From contig JAGBHU010000053.1 in the NCBI GenBank assembly GCA_017935345.1, forward strand, positions 52,022 to 116,021: DNA of 64,000 bases. The letters are read 5' to 3'. Position 1 is the stretch's first letter; every line of letters starts with the position of its first letter. The stretch is from Coprococcus sp. GTDB taxonomy: Bacteria; Bacillota; Clostridia; Lachnospirales; Lachnospiraceae. Made by a program: the position numbers and the translations under genes. The notes below the pieces were generated by a model. The model made no database searches and was not told the DNA's origin. It saw nothing but the letters and a program-made list of their open reading frames with translations. Positions 54,590-62,125 of the stretch are shown here, in pieces.

Positions 54590-55969
54590 ATGGATATTGT
54601 AAAGAATAATGATTATGAGATTACAATAGAAGATATGGGAAATGACGGAGAGGGCATCGGTCATATTGACGGCATGACAGTATTTGTCAAAGATACGGTT
54701 ATGGGTGATGTGGCAATCGTCAGGATCATTAAGTTGAAGAAAAGCATAGCTTACGGAAGATTGATGAAGCTGGTTACCCCATCCCCATACAGAGTAAAGC
54801 CGCTATGTGACAAAGCAAGACAATGCGGTGGCTGCCAAATGCAGCATGTAAGCTACGAAAAACAGCTTGAATACAAATGGAATAAGGTTGCGAATTGCTT
54901 AAAACGTATTGGCGGAATTGAAAACCCTGAAACGCTGATGGAATATCCTGCTTACGGCATGGAAAAGCCGTATCATTATAGAAATAAAGCCCAGTTTCCG
55001 GTGGGAAGAGATAAAAATGGCAATGTGGTTATCGGATTTTATGCAGGAAGAACACATGCCATTATAGATACAGACAGTTGTGCCATCGGTGCAGAGATAA
55101 ATGACGAAATCGTGAAATGCGTCAGAGCATTTATCAAGAAATATAATATTAGTACCTATGATGAAACGACAGGCAAGGGATTATTTCGCCATATACTTAT
55201 TCGGGTAGGATTTGTCACGAATGAAGTAATGGTATGCCTTGTGATAAATGGTGACAAGCTTCCACATTGTGATGATTTGGTAAGTTCTCTTGTTCAGATA
55301 TCAGGTATGACCTCCATTTGTATCAACATCAATCAAGAAAAAACAAATAGAATTCTGGGGGATAAGTGCGTAACCCTGTGGGGGCAGGATTATATCACAG
55401 ACTATATTGGAAATGTAAAATATCATATATCACCGTTATCCTTCTATCAGGTAAATCCTGTTCAGACCAAGGTATTATATGATAAGGCACTTTCTTATGC
55501 CGACCTTAAGGGTGATGAGGTCGTGTGGGATATGTATTGTGGTATCGGAACCATATCCCTGTTTTTGGCGCAGAAGGCAAAGCATGTATATGGTGTGGAA
55601 ATCGTACCACAGGCAATAGAAGATGCAAAAAATAATGCCAAGCTAAACGGTATAGAAAATGCAGACTTCTACGTTGGCAAAGCAGAAGAGGTGGTCCCTG
55701 AAATATACAAAAAAGGCGGAGCCGGTTCATATGCCGACGTAGTGGTAATAGACCCTCCAAGAAAGGGCTGCGATGCGGTTTTACTTGATACTCTTGTCAA
55801 AATGAATCCAAAGAGGATTGTATATGTCAGTTGCGACCCCGCCACGCTCGCAAGGGATATCAAGATACTTGGTGAAAGTGGTTATGTGGTCAGGAAGGTT
55901 GCTGTGGTGGACCAGTTTTGTCATTCGGGGCATGTGGAAACGGTCGCTCTGCTGACGAGAAAACCCTGA
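54590..55969 (+). CDS. rlmD: 23S rRNA (uracil-5)-methyltransferase RlmD/RumA family
   Basis: 459 residues: N-terminal TRAM domain (~1-60), an Fe-S motif CDKARQCGGCQMQH, and a C-terminal SAM methyltransferase domain with VWDMYCGIGTISLFLA, VIDPPRKGCD and the nucleophile Cys in YVSCDPATLARD. In Firmicutes this family (RlmCD) can modify U747 and U1939. It is the last clearly core gene before the accessory region. Confidence 0.93.
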   Translation: MDIVKNNDYEITIEDMGNDGEGIGHIDGMTVFVKDTVMGDVAIVRIIKLKKSIAYGRLMKLVTPSPYRVKPLCDKARQCGGCQMQHVSYEKQLEYKWNKVANCLKRIGGIENPETLMEYPAYGMEKPYHYRNKAQFPVGRDKNGNVVIGFYAGRTHAIIDTDSCAIGAEINDEIVKCVRAFIKKYNISTYDETTGKGLFRHILIRVGFVTNEVMVCLVINGDKLPHCDDLVSSLVQISGMTSICININQEKTNRILGDKCVTLWGQDYITDYIGNVKYHISPLSFYQVNPVQTKVLYDKALSYADLKGDEVVWDMYCGIGTISLFLAQKAKHVYGVEIVPQAIEDAKNNAKLNGIENADFYVGKAEEVVPEIYKKGGAGSYADVVVIDPPRKGCDAVLLDTLVKMNPKRIVYVSCDPATLARDIKILGESGYVVRKVAVVDQFCHSGHVETVALLTRKP

Positions 55970-55996
55970 TTTTATGCGGGTTTGCGGGCTTTTTTA
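55961..55996 (+). terminator. Weak terminator after rlmD
   Basis: AAACCC (55961-55966) pairs with GGGTTT (55978-55983) across the stop codon, with CTTTTTT at 55989-55995. The stem is short and the T run is displaced by five bases. Confidence 0.4.
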
Positions 55997-56054
55997 CAAA
56001 ATATGAACCTGTGTTTTTAACGAAAAAAAGTGTATATAAAACTCGAATTTTGCG

Positions 56055-56150
56055 AGAGGGGGTAGTAAATTTCCACGAGATACTGCTGTGCGCCGGAATA
56101 GTATCTGTGCGCTGGTACAGTATCACTGTGCGCGAATAATACTCCCCCTC
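56055..56150. promoter_or_regulatory. Structured region: inverted repeat around three CTGTGCGC repeats
   Basis: GAGGGGGTAGTA (56055-56066) and TACTCCCCCTC (56140-56150) form an almost perfect inverted repeat (one extra T). Between them CTGTGCGC occurs three times, at 56086, 56105 and 56126, in ~20 base units that each begin with a TACT/AGTAT element. It lies just before the first accessory gene. It may be an operator array, structured RNA or integration junction. Confidence 0.65.
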
Positions 56151-56178
56151 TTGATTTATTGAGAATGGTGGTGAAGAC

Positions 56179-57150
56179 ATGAGTACTTTAAAAGCATACG
56201 GTGATGAGGTGTTAAGTATTTTTCAGCTCATTGGAAATAAGGAAAATGATATAACTAAGAGTATTGCGTGGGCGTTAAACAAGTGTCCAGTGTTCATGAA
56301 AAATGTAGTGCATGAGATTTTTGATATTGAAATAGATCCGGATGAAGTATATATCTTTTATCAAAACTATGATGCCGCTACCGGAATAACAGATATTGAA
56401 ATGACCGATGGGCAGACGTTTCATTTGATTATAGAGGCTAAACGAGGATGGCTTCTTCCGGGATCTAAGCAGTTAACAAAGTATTTGCTTCGTAATGATT
56501 TTAGTAAGTCGACGGTACCTAACAAGGCTATTGTATCAATGTCGGAGTGTAGCTTAGAATACGCTAAAGATAATTTACCTTTTTTAGAGGTGAATAATGT
56601 GCCGGTAAAACATTTATCATGGAACAGAATTCATGAATTGGCAGCAGCTTCTCGAAGTGATTCAAATAATGAACAGAAGCATTTGTTAGAAGAGTTAAAA
56701 GAGTATTTGGGAGGGATAATGACGATGCAAACTCAAGATTCAAATTGGGTTTATGTTGTAGTTCTTGGAAGTGGAAAGCCTGAGAACTGTGATTTGACTT
56801 GGATAGAGATAGTGAAAAATCATAATAAGTATTTCCATCCAGTTGGAGGTAATGGTTGACCAAAGGAACCACCAAATTACGTAGCTTTTAGATATGGAGG
56901 AAAACTACAGGCCATCCATCATATTGATGATTATATTGTTACTAAAAACTTGCACAGTGAAGTGGTGGAGATGCCGGATGTGATTGAGAGTGGTAATTAT
57001 TTTGTATATAAATTAGGACCGGCGATAATTCCTCCTAAAGAAGTTAAAAATGGAAAAATATACCCTAATGGTCGAGTGTGGGCCATGCTTGACACACTTC
57101 TTACATCAGATACGATTTCTGAAGCACGAGATATATCAAAAGCGAGGTAG
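56179..57150 (+). pseudogene. PD-(D/E)XK nuclease-like protein interrupted by in-frame TGA
   Basis: The reading frame codes for 226 residues, then TGA at 56857-56859 (codon 227), and stays open in the same frame to TAG at 57148. The region after TGA reads PKEPPNYVAFRYGGKLQAIH and continues in coherent protein, so the full gene would be 323 residues. A nuclease-type motif is visible before the stop: Asp72, Glu86, Lys88 (TDIEM...LIIEAKRGW). TGG to TGA (Trp to stop) is the simplest explanation. Without suppression the product is a 226-residue truncated protein that keeps the nuclease motif. Confidence 0.75.
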
Positions 57151-57152
57151 AT

Positions 57153-57691
57153 ATGCACATAGATGAATTATTGAAAGAATTTATGTCTCTTGTGGCTTCT
57201 GGAGATGTGGAGGTATATAACGAGTTTAGTTTGAGCATGAAATGGGTATTTTTCTACGTGCAAGGTTAACTGGTTATAAGGTCCAGTTTGAGAGAAATAC
57301 CAGGTTATTTGAGATCCAAGGAACTACAAAGCATGAGATTGACATTGTAATTTATAACGAAAAGGAAAAGTATGCCATTGAATTAAAGTATCCTTTGAAT
57401 GGACAGTATCCGGAGCAGATGTTTTCTTTTGTGAATGACATCAAGTTTATGGAAGAATTGAAGAATGCAGGATTTGATAGTACATATTGTTTGACTTTAG
57501 TGCAGGATAAGAATTTCTATTTAGACCAGAAGCAAGATGGAATATATGCTTATTTTAGGGGGAAGATTCCTGTACATGGCACAATAACAAAGCCAACGGG
57601 TAAAAAGGATGAGCAATTATGTATAAAAGGCAGCTATAAGATAGAGTGGAAGTCATGTTCTAAAATGATGTTCTACATCGAAAAAATTTAA
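57153..57691 (+). pseudogene. PD-(D/E)XK nuclease-like protein with frameshift
   Basis: ATG 57153 starts MHIDELLKEFMSLVASGDVEVYNEFSL and meets a stop at 57267 after 38 residues. The correct continuation is in the next frame (HEMGIFLRARLTGYKVQFERN...), to 57691. The break lies at about 57234: TTGAGCATG where TTGCAGCATG would restore the frame, so one base is lost. The distal part has the motif HEIDIVIYNEKEKYAIELKYP, D...ExK, of the PD-(D/E)XK type. It starts 2 bases after the preceding pseudogene, so the pair was once one operon. Homologues of the intact form would be ~179 residues. Confidence 0.75.
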
Positions 57692-57773
57692 CTGAGTCCG
57701 TTTTTTGGTACATATATTATGTAATAATTCAAAGGTGTAAATAGTTATATGCTTTTTCTATGAAACTAAAAAT

Positions 57774-57827
57774 AGACTATCATTAGACTAAAAACAGGTT
57801 GAATACAGACTAATAATTTGGTAGAAT
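57774..57827 (+). promoter_or_regulatory. Promoter with helically phased AGACTA repeats
   Basis: -35 TTGAAT (57799-57804), 17 base spacer, -10 TAGAAT (57822-57827). AGACTA occurs at 57774, 57785 and 57807, i.e. spaced by 11 and 22 bases, and the last copy lies between the -35 and -10 boxes. All three lie on the same helix face, a layout fitting a repressor array; the AbrB-like protein encoded next is the natural candidate. Confidence 0.65.
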
Positions 57828-57857
57828 GGTAGTTGCTGAATAGGAGGTTTTCAGAAG

Positions 57858-58049
57858 ATGGAAAAAGAAATATTGCTTGACACGTATGTTCTACAACAAG
57901 ACATGAGGGTGAGATTACCAAAACAGATATTAAATAATTTAAATGTTGTAAAAGGTGAGACAATGTTTAATATTTTTATCAATACTGAGACCAGTGAAAT
58001 TATTTTACGAATAGCTGAGTCTAGAAAAGGTGGTAATAAAAATGCGTAG
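57858..58049 (+). CDS. AbrB/SpoVT-type small DNA-binding regulator
   Basis: 63 residues with an AbrB/MazE-like swapped-hairpin pattern, RVRLPKQILNNLNVVKGE, followed by a second hairpin (ETSEIILRIAE). TAGGAGG precedes the ATG. It overlaps the first methyltransferase start by 8 bases (58042-58049), so translation is coupled. It probably serves as the controller of the modification genes, playing the part of a C protein, and may bind the AGACTA repeats upstream. It could also be an antitoxin-like protein, but no toxin is adjacent. Confidence 0.75.
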   Translation: MEKEILLDTYVLQQDMRVRLPKQILNNLNVVKGETMFNIFINTETSEIILRIAESRKGGNKNA

Positions 58050-59130
58050 TAGAAATCCGGAGATTATTTTTGAAAAGATCAAAAGTGTAAATAATCCCAA
58101 TTCAATGCATGGTATATATCCGTATAGAGGAAAGATTTCAGCAATAGATGCAGCAAATATTATTGGACAGTTACCTAAGGATGGAATAATCCTTGATCCG
58201 TTCTGTGGTTCTGGTACGATTGTATACGAAGGTCAAAAACATGGCCTGACAGCGTTTGGAGTTGATAATAATCCATTAGCTGTAACTCTTGCGCGCGCTA
58301 AGGTTCATAAAGAAGTAGTTAATAGTTTGGAAGAATGCAGACATTTTATTGCGCTTGCCAAAAAAGATTTAGAGAGTGGTGATTTTGAAACCATGCCAGA
58401 AGGCCCAGCAAAGTCATTTCACGAGGATTCTGCGAAAGAAATCATGTGCATGAAAAAGCATTTTGAAGAAATGAATGACTTTTTGAAAGGCATATTTTAT
58501 GGTTCAATAGCTCTTACAGCAAGAGGATGCAATGACTATGTTTGGACTTCAAGCACCGTAGGAAAGAATATTGAGCCTAAGAGATACATTGATTTTTTTG
58601 AAAAAATGGAGTCAAAAACCAAGAAACATTCAAAATATTTTAATGGGCTGGAACTTCCAGATGCTACAATAATTCATGGAGACAGCAGAAGGTTATCAGA
58701 ATATCTTAAGCCACATAGCGTAAATTATGTATTTACGAGCCCTCCATACTTTGATGGCCTTGACTACACTGCTTATTATGGAAAACTCATATATGATATT
58801 TTTGAGACAGATCGAATAGAAATAAAGAAGCAGCTTATACAATACGTTGATTCTTATGAAGATGATATGAGGGCTGTTCTTGAACAACTTGATATTGTGA
58901 CAACCGAAGATGCGTTAATGATTTTTGTTGTTGGAGATAAGAAAGTAAAAGGCGGAGTAATTAATGGTGGAGATTTCTTTAATAATATCAAAGAAGCCTC
59001 ATACATAGAGGAAAGAAGTTATAGTGGAAGTTCAAGCCAGGTGTTTGATGTCTTAAATAAAACGGACAGAAAAGAGCAGATAGTTGTTTGGGATAAATGT
59101 AAAGGAGAGATAGTGAAACATGGAATTTAA
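58042..59130 (+). CDS. DNA methyltransferase, SPPY type (M1)
   Basis: 362 residues. SAM-binding motif I is DPFCGSGT at 52-59 and the catalytic motif IV is TSPPYFDGLDY at 232 on, so motif I precedes IV. SPPY is typical of N4-cytosine methylases, although N6-adenine enzymes occur too. The segment YPYRGKISAIDA is common in type II methyltransferases. ATG 58042 follows AAAGGTGG. It overlaps both the AbrB-like gene and M2 by 8 and 11 bases, indicating coupled translation. Base and sequence specificity are unknown. Confidence 0.87.
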   Translation: MRSRNPEIIFEKIKSVNNPNSMHGIYPYRGKISAIDAANIIGQLPKDGIILDPFCGSGTIVYEGQKHGLTAFGVDNNPLAVTLARAKVHKEVVNSLEECRHFIALAKKDLESGDFETMPEGPAKSFHEDSAKEIMCMKKHFEEMNDFLKGIFYGSIALTARGCNDYVWTSSTVGKNIEPKRYIDFFEKMESKTKKHSKYFNGLELPDATIIHGDSRRLSEYLKPHSVNYVFTSPPYFDGLDYTAYYGKLIYDIFETDRIEIKKQLIQYVDSYEDDMRAVLEQLDIVTTEDALMIFVVGDKKVKGGVINGGDFFNNIKEASYIEERSYSGSSSQVFDVLNKTDRKEQIVVWDKCKGEIVKHGI

Positions 59131-59989
59131 GCCAAAAGCAGATATATACATAGGTGATAGTAGAAATATGAAGGATGTTGCTGATGGCAGTGTTCAGCTC
59201 ATTATAACGAGCCCGCCTTATGGGGCATTAAAGGATTACGAGAATGACGGGCAGATTGGTTTAGATCAGTCATACGCGGACTACATTAATAATCTAAATG
59301 AAGTTTGGGAAGAATGTATACGTGTTTTGGGACCTGATGGTAAATTGTGCATTAACATAATGCCGTTGTTCGAGTCAGGAAACGCAACTCCGTTTAAGCG
59401 TCGAGTAACCCATACTGTTATTTCAGATATCGAAAAGTTTATGGATTCGACAGGAGAGATGTTTACATTTGCATTATATGTCTGGGATAAAAGAAAAATT
59501 GTGCGTTTTAGTTCTTTTGGAAGTTACCCATATCCAACGAATATTTTTTCCACAATGCCATATGAATGGATAATTGTATTTTGTAAAAAAGGTAAAAGGG
59601 ATAAGGTTAGCGATGAGATCAAAGAAAAATCTAAATTGACTCAAAAGGAATGGGCAGATTGGGCTGTTAATTCTTTCTGGGAAATGCAGCCTGCCAAGGC
59701 AAAATCAGAAGGGCATCCGGCACCATTCCCTAAAGAATTACCACATAGGTTGATCAAATTGTATAGTTTCTATGGTGATACTGTTTTGGATCCTTTTATG
59801 GGTACGGGAACTACTGCTGAGGCAGCCCTAGAACTAGGCAGAAATGCAATCGGATATGAAATAAATCCTGAGTATAAAGAACTTATTGATAATAAGCTCA
59901 GAAGGGCTTCAGAAGCCTGTCAGCAACTGTCGTTTGAGGATTTAGGATTAACTACTCCTGATGAAGATAGTGATGATACAGATGAATAA
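59120..59989 (+). CDS. DNA methyltransferase, SPPY type (M2)
   Basis: 289 residues. Motif IV TSPPYGALKDYE at 30 on precedes motif I DPFMGTGTT at 224 on, the beta-class order, the reverse of M1. SPPY again points to N4-cytosine methylation. The C terminus is acidic (TPDEDSDDTDE). Two methyltransferases for one locus suggest an asymmetric target whose strands are methylated separately, as in type IIS systems (inference). A terminator follows and is shared with the convergent nuclease operon. Confidence 0.87.
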   Translation: MEFKPKADIYIGDSRNMKDVADGSVQLIITSPPYGALKDYENDGQIGLDQSYADYINNLNEVWEECIRVLGPDGKLCINIMPLFESGNATPFKRRVTHTVISDIEKFMDSTGEMFTFALYVWDKRKIVRFSSFGSYPYPTNIFSTMPYEWIIVFCKKGKRDKVSDEIKEKSKLTQKEWADWAVNSFWEMQPAKAKSEGHPAPFPKELPHRLIKLYSFYGDTVLDPFMGTGTTAEAALELGRNAIGYEINPEYKELIDNKLRRASEACQQLSFEDLGLTTPDEDSDDTDE

Positions 59990-59993
59990 AAAT

Positions 59994-60030
59994 AGAGGTT
60001 GCTCATGTAGTAATTGGGCTACCTCTTTAT
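59994..60030. terminator. Shared bidirectional terminator between methyltransferase and nuclease operons
   Basis: AGAGGTTGC (59994-60002) pairs with GCTACCTCT (60018-60026) with one mismatch. TTTATT follows on the plus strand, and the minus strand reads CTATTTTTATT. It separates two convergent operons by only 43 bases. Confidence 0.7.
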
Positions 60031-60032
60031 TG

Positions 60033-60917
60033 TTAAAATGGAACGATTGAAATATTGCCATTATTATAAATAACTTTGCCGGACGATAGCAAACCTATAC
60101 AATCAGAGCTGGAGAAGGTATCTTTCAAAAAGACATCCCATGCATAATCGTCACCGTATGCCAAATATCTACAACATAGACACCAGAGTGCAGTGGCTGA
60201 TATAAAAGGTATTTCGTTATCTATGACAATTGAATAAAAACGTTCTGATTTGCCACCGATTTTTCCGGAACAGTAAGGACTTGATACTGGGAATAAGTCG
60301 GTTTCTTTGCCACCTAAGAGTGTTAAATAAGTGTAATTTGATGTTGATTTTTCAATCTCTATAGTGTACTTATATCGTTGCTCGATAAAACGTTCATCTT
60401 TTAACGCGTCATCTAAAGATATTTTGGATTCCATCGTTAATAGGTCAGTATCTGTCATTGAGCAAATATCTAATCTTCCGTTGCGGTCATAATCCATATT
60501 AAATACGGGTACTTCCATACTAATTCTATTTGGTTTCGTGCACATATGGTTCACGAGTCCTGAAGCCCAAGGCTGTATATTTGTAGTTTCGTCTACCCTA
60601 GTAAATAATTCAAGATTCTTGGTTGGGTTTTTGATGCTTTGTTTTGCGTTTGGAAGAGTGACAGGTGTACCTGCAAAGGCCTTGTCTGCATATTCTTTAA
60701 TGAAGTCTTCACCCCAGAAGGCTTTGAATTTTTGAAGCATTGTTGGATCGCTTAACGCACAAAACAAGCATCCAAAGCATTTGTTAGTGAATGTTCCACT
60801 TTGGTAATCAAGACCGTTACACTTGAAAAGTATGGTATAATCTTCATCTTTTTTTGTTTTTGGATTATTATTCACAAAAGAGTCAATGTCTTTATATTTT
60901 CTATATTTATATATCAT
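60033..60917 (-). CDS. Putative restriction nuclease: Cys cluster plus intact PD-(D/E)XK core
   Basis: 294 residues. A Cys cluster Cys33 ... Cys47-x2-Cys50-x2-Cys53 (NKCFGCLFCALSDP) resembles an Fe-S site. A nuclease core follows: Glu135 (SMEVPVF), Asp150 (RLDIC), Glu163 and Lys165 (LTMESKIS), a complete E...D...ExK signature. Its spacing from Asp to the ExK position, 13 residues, is the same as in the gene at 62126-62749, whose site is degenerate. Start ATG 60917 is preceded by GGAGGC and lies one base from the previous stop. I infer the catalytic subunit of a restriction-type endonuclease. Confidence 0.6.
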   Translation of the reverse strand: MIYKYRKYKDIDSFVNNNPKTKKDEDYTILFKCNGLDYQSGTFTNKCFGCLFCALSDPTMLQKFKAFWGEDFIKEYADKAFAGTPVTLPNAKQSIKNPTKNLELFTRVDETTNIQPWASGLVNHMCTKPNRISMEVPVFNMDYDRNGRLDICSMTDTDLLTMESKISLDDALKDERFIEQRYKYTIEIEKSTSNYTYLTLLGGKETDLFPVSSPYCSGKIGGKSERFYSIVIDNEIPFISATALWCLCCRYLAYGDDYAWDVFLKDTFSSSDCIGLLSSGKVIYNNGNISIVPF

Positions 60918-60918
60918 T

Positions 60919-62124
60919 TTACATTGCCTCCATTTCCTCAATTATTTTCTTTGCGAGCTTAATTGAAGCAGCAGGAGCATCTTCATTCAATATTCTTTCA
61001 TTGATAGTAGTCTTTGCATTGAACATAGTATCATTTTCTATGATAAATGGAATACCTGCAATGTCACCAATTTCACATTCTGATTCCATAATAGCACTTG
61101 CGTCATTTCCGGTAGCAAAGAACGAATCAGAGTGTTTTTCCATTGCTTGTACTAATTTTTCAAAGTCCAGAGATCTATTAAGTTTACTGTAGTAGTTTAG
61201 AGCATATACAAATACGTATCTTCTGTCCAAAATCTTTGGTTTATTTTGCAAAGTAGCATTTCTTAGATCCTCTCCGCCATTTTCACGCATGGATTCAGCG
61301 TTTTTGTGTAATCTAGAATATGACAGAGGGTTTGCAACCTCAAGTTTATGATCGAAAAGCGTTTTACACAATGCTGTTTTCTTAAAGTTTCTAACAGTTA
61401 ATTTTTCTTTGTTAAGAAAATCCTGATATTTTATATGAACTAGAGAAGAAGCGGTGCCTGTGATTCCTTTGGGTTCAATTAATCCAACTGCAACACACCA
61501 ACCAATTAATCTGGACATTGTTCTAGTATTGCTATCTCTTTGACTATCTGTAGAAATATTAATATAACTTGAAACACCGTTAGGATCTGTATATAAAACG
61601 GTTTCAGTAGTGTGAGGATAACTTAAATAAAGACCTTGGTATGTAAAATCGTCAGGCAACTCAGCTATTTTGTTGAGAAATCCGATGATTACTCCATATG
61701 ATAATACTCCCTTGCGGGCGATATCTTCCCACTCTTTAGAATTGAAATTGCTTTTAACCCATCTTTCGCCTTCTACAGAAACTTTGTATTTTCTTTTGTC
61801 GATTCTAGTTATAAAGCCTAATGCTTCTAAAGAACCACCTATATCACTTACGGCCTTTGATTTTGTAGAATCGCTATCCACAGACTGAGTAGCATAACAC
61901 TTTGAAAGATTTAGTGGATTATTTAAATATGGACAGCACTGTCTGCCGAGAATATTCTGTAACTGTTGACAATACTGGTGAACATTTTTATCGTCATCGT
62001 CATCATATTTGAGGTCTTTAAGCGCGAAGGCTGTAGTAGTCCCAAACTTGCTATAACAAGAAGTCAGAATATAATATAAGCATTCTAGACGACTTCCATA
62101 TTTTCTATTAAGTAGTAAAGCCAT
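60919..62124 (-). CDS. Unrecognised 401-residue protein, middle gene of nuclease operon
   Basis: Not recognised. The N-terminal ~70 residues are Cys-containing with a run of five Asp at ~41-45. The segment VSDIGGSLEALGFITRIDKRKYKVSVEGERWVKS (parts at ~93-125) looks like a winged helix. The rest is mixed alpha/beta without clear motifs. A AGGAGGAC site overlaps the stop of the upstream gene, and the downstream gene starts one base after its stop, so all three are tightly coupled. A DNA-recognition subunit is a reasonable guess. Confidence 0.7.
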   Translation of the reverse strand: MALLLNRKYGSRLECLYYILTSCYSKFGTTTAFALKDLKYDDDDDKNVHQYCQQLQNILGRQCCPYLNNPLNLSKCYATQSVDSDSTKSKAVSDIGGSLEALGFITRIDKRKYKVSVEGERWVKSNFNSKEWEDIARKGVLSYGVIIGFLNKIAELPDDFTYQGLYLSYPHTTETVLYTDPNGVSSYINISTDSQRDSNTRTMSRLIGWCVAVGLIEPKGITGTASSLVHIKYQDFLNKEKLTVRNFKKTALCKTLFDHKLEVANPLSYSRLHKNAESMRENGGEDLRNATLQNKPKILDRRYVFVYALNYYSKLNRSLDFEKLVQAMEKHSDSFFATGNDASAIMESECEIGDIAGIPFIIENDTMFNAKTTINERILNEDAPAASIKLAKKIIEEMEAM

Positions 62125-62125
62125 T

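Noticed and set aside
56857..56859. TGA as a selenocysteine codon
   Set aside because: No hairpin recognisable as a bacterial SECIS immediately downstream, and the protein type is not a known selenoprotein; a nonsense change is simpler.
60033..60917. Cas4 or AddB-type nuclease
   Set aside because: The Cys cluster is N-terminal with different spacing, and there are no cas genes, CRISPR arrays or helicase genes nearby.
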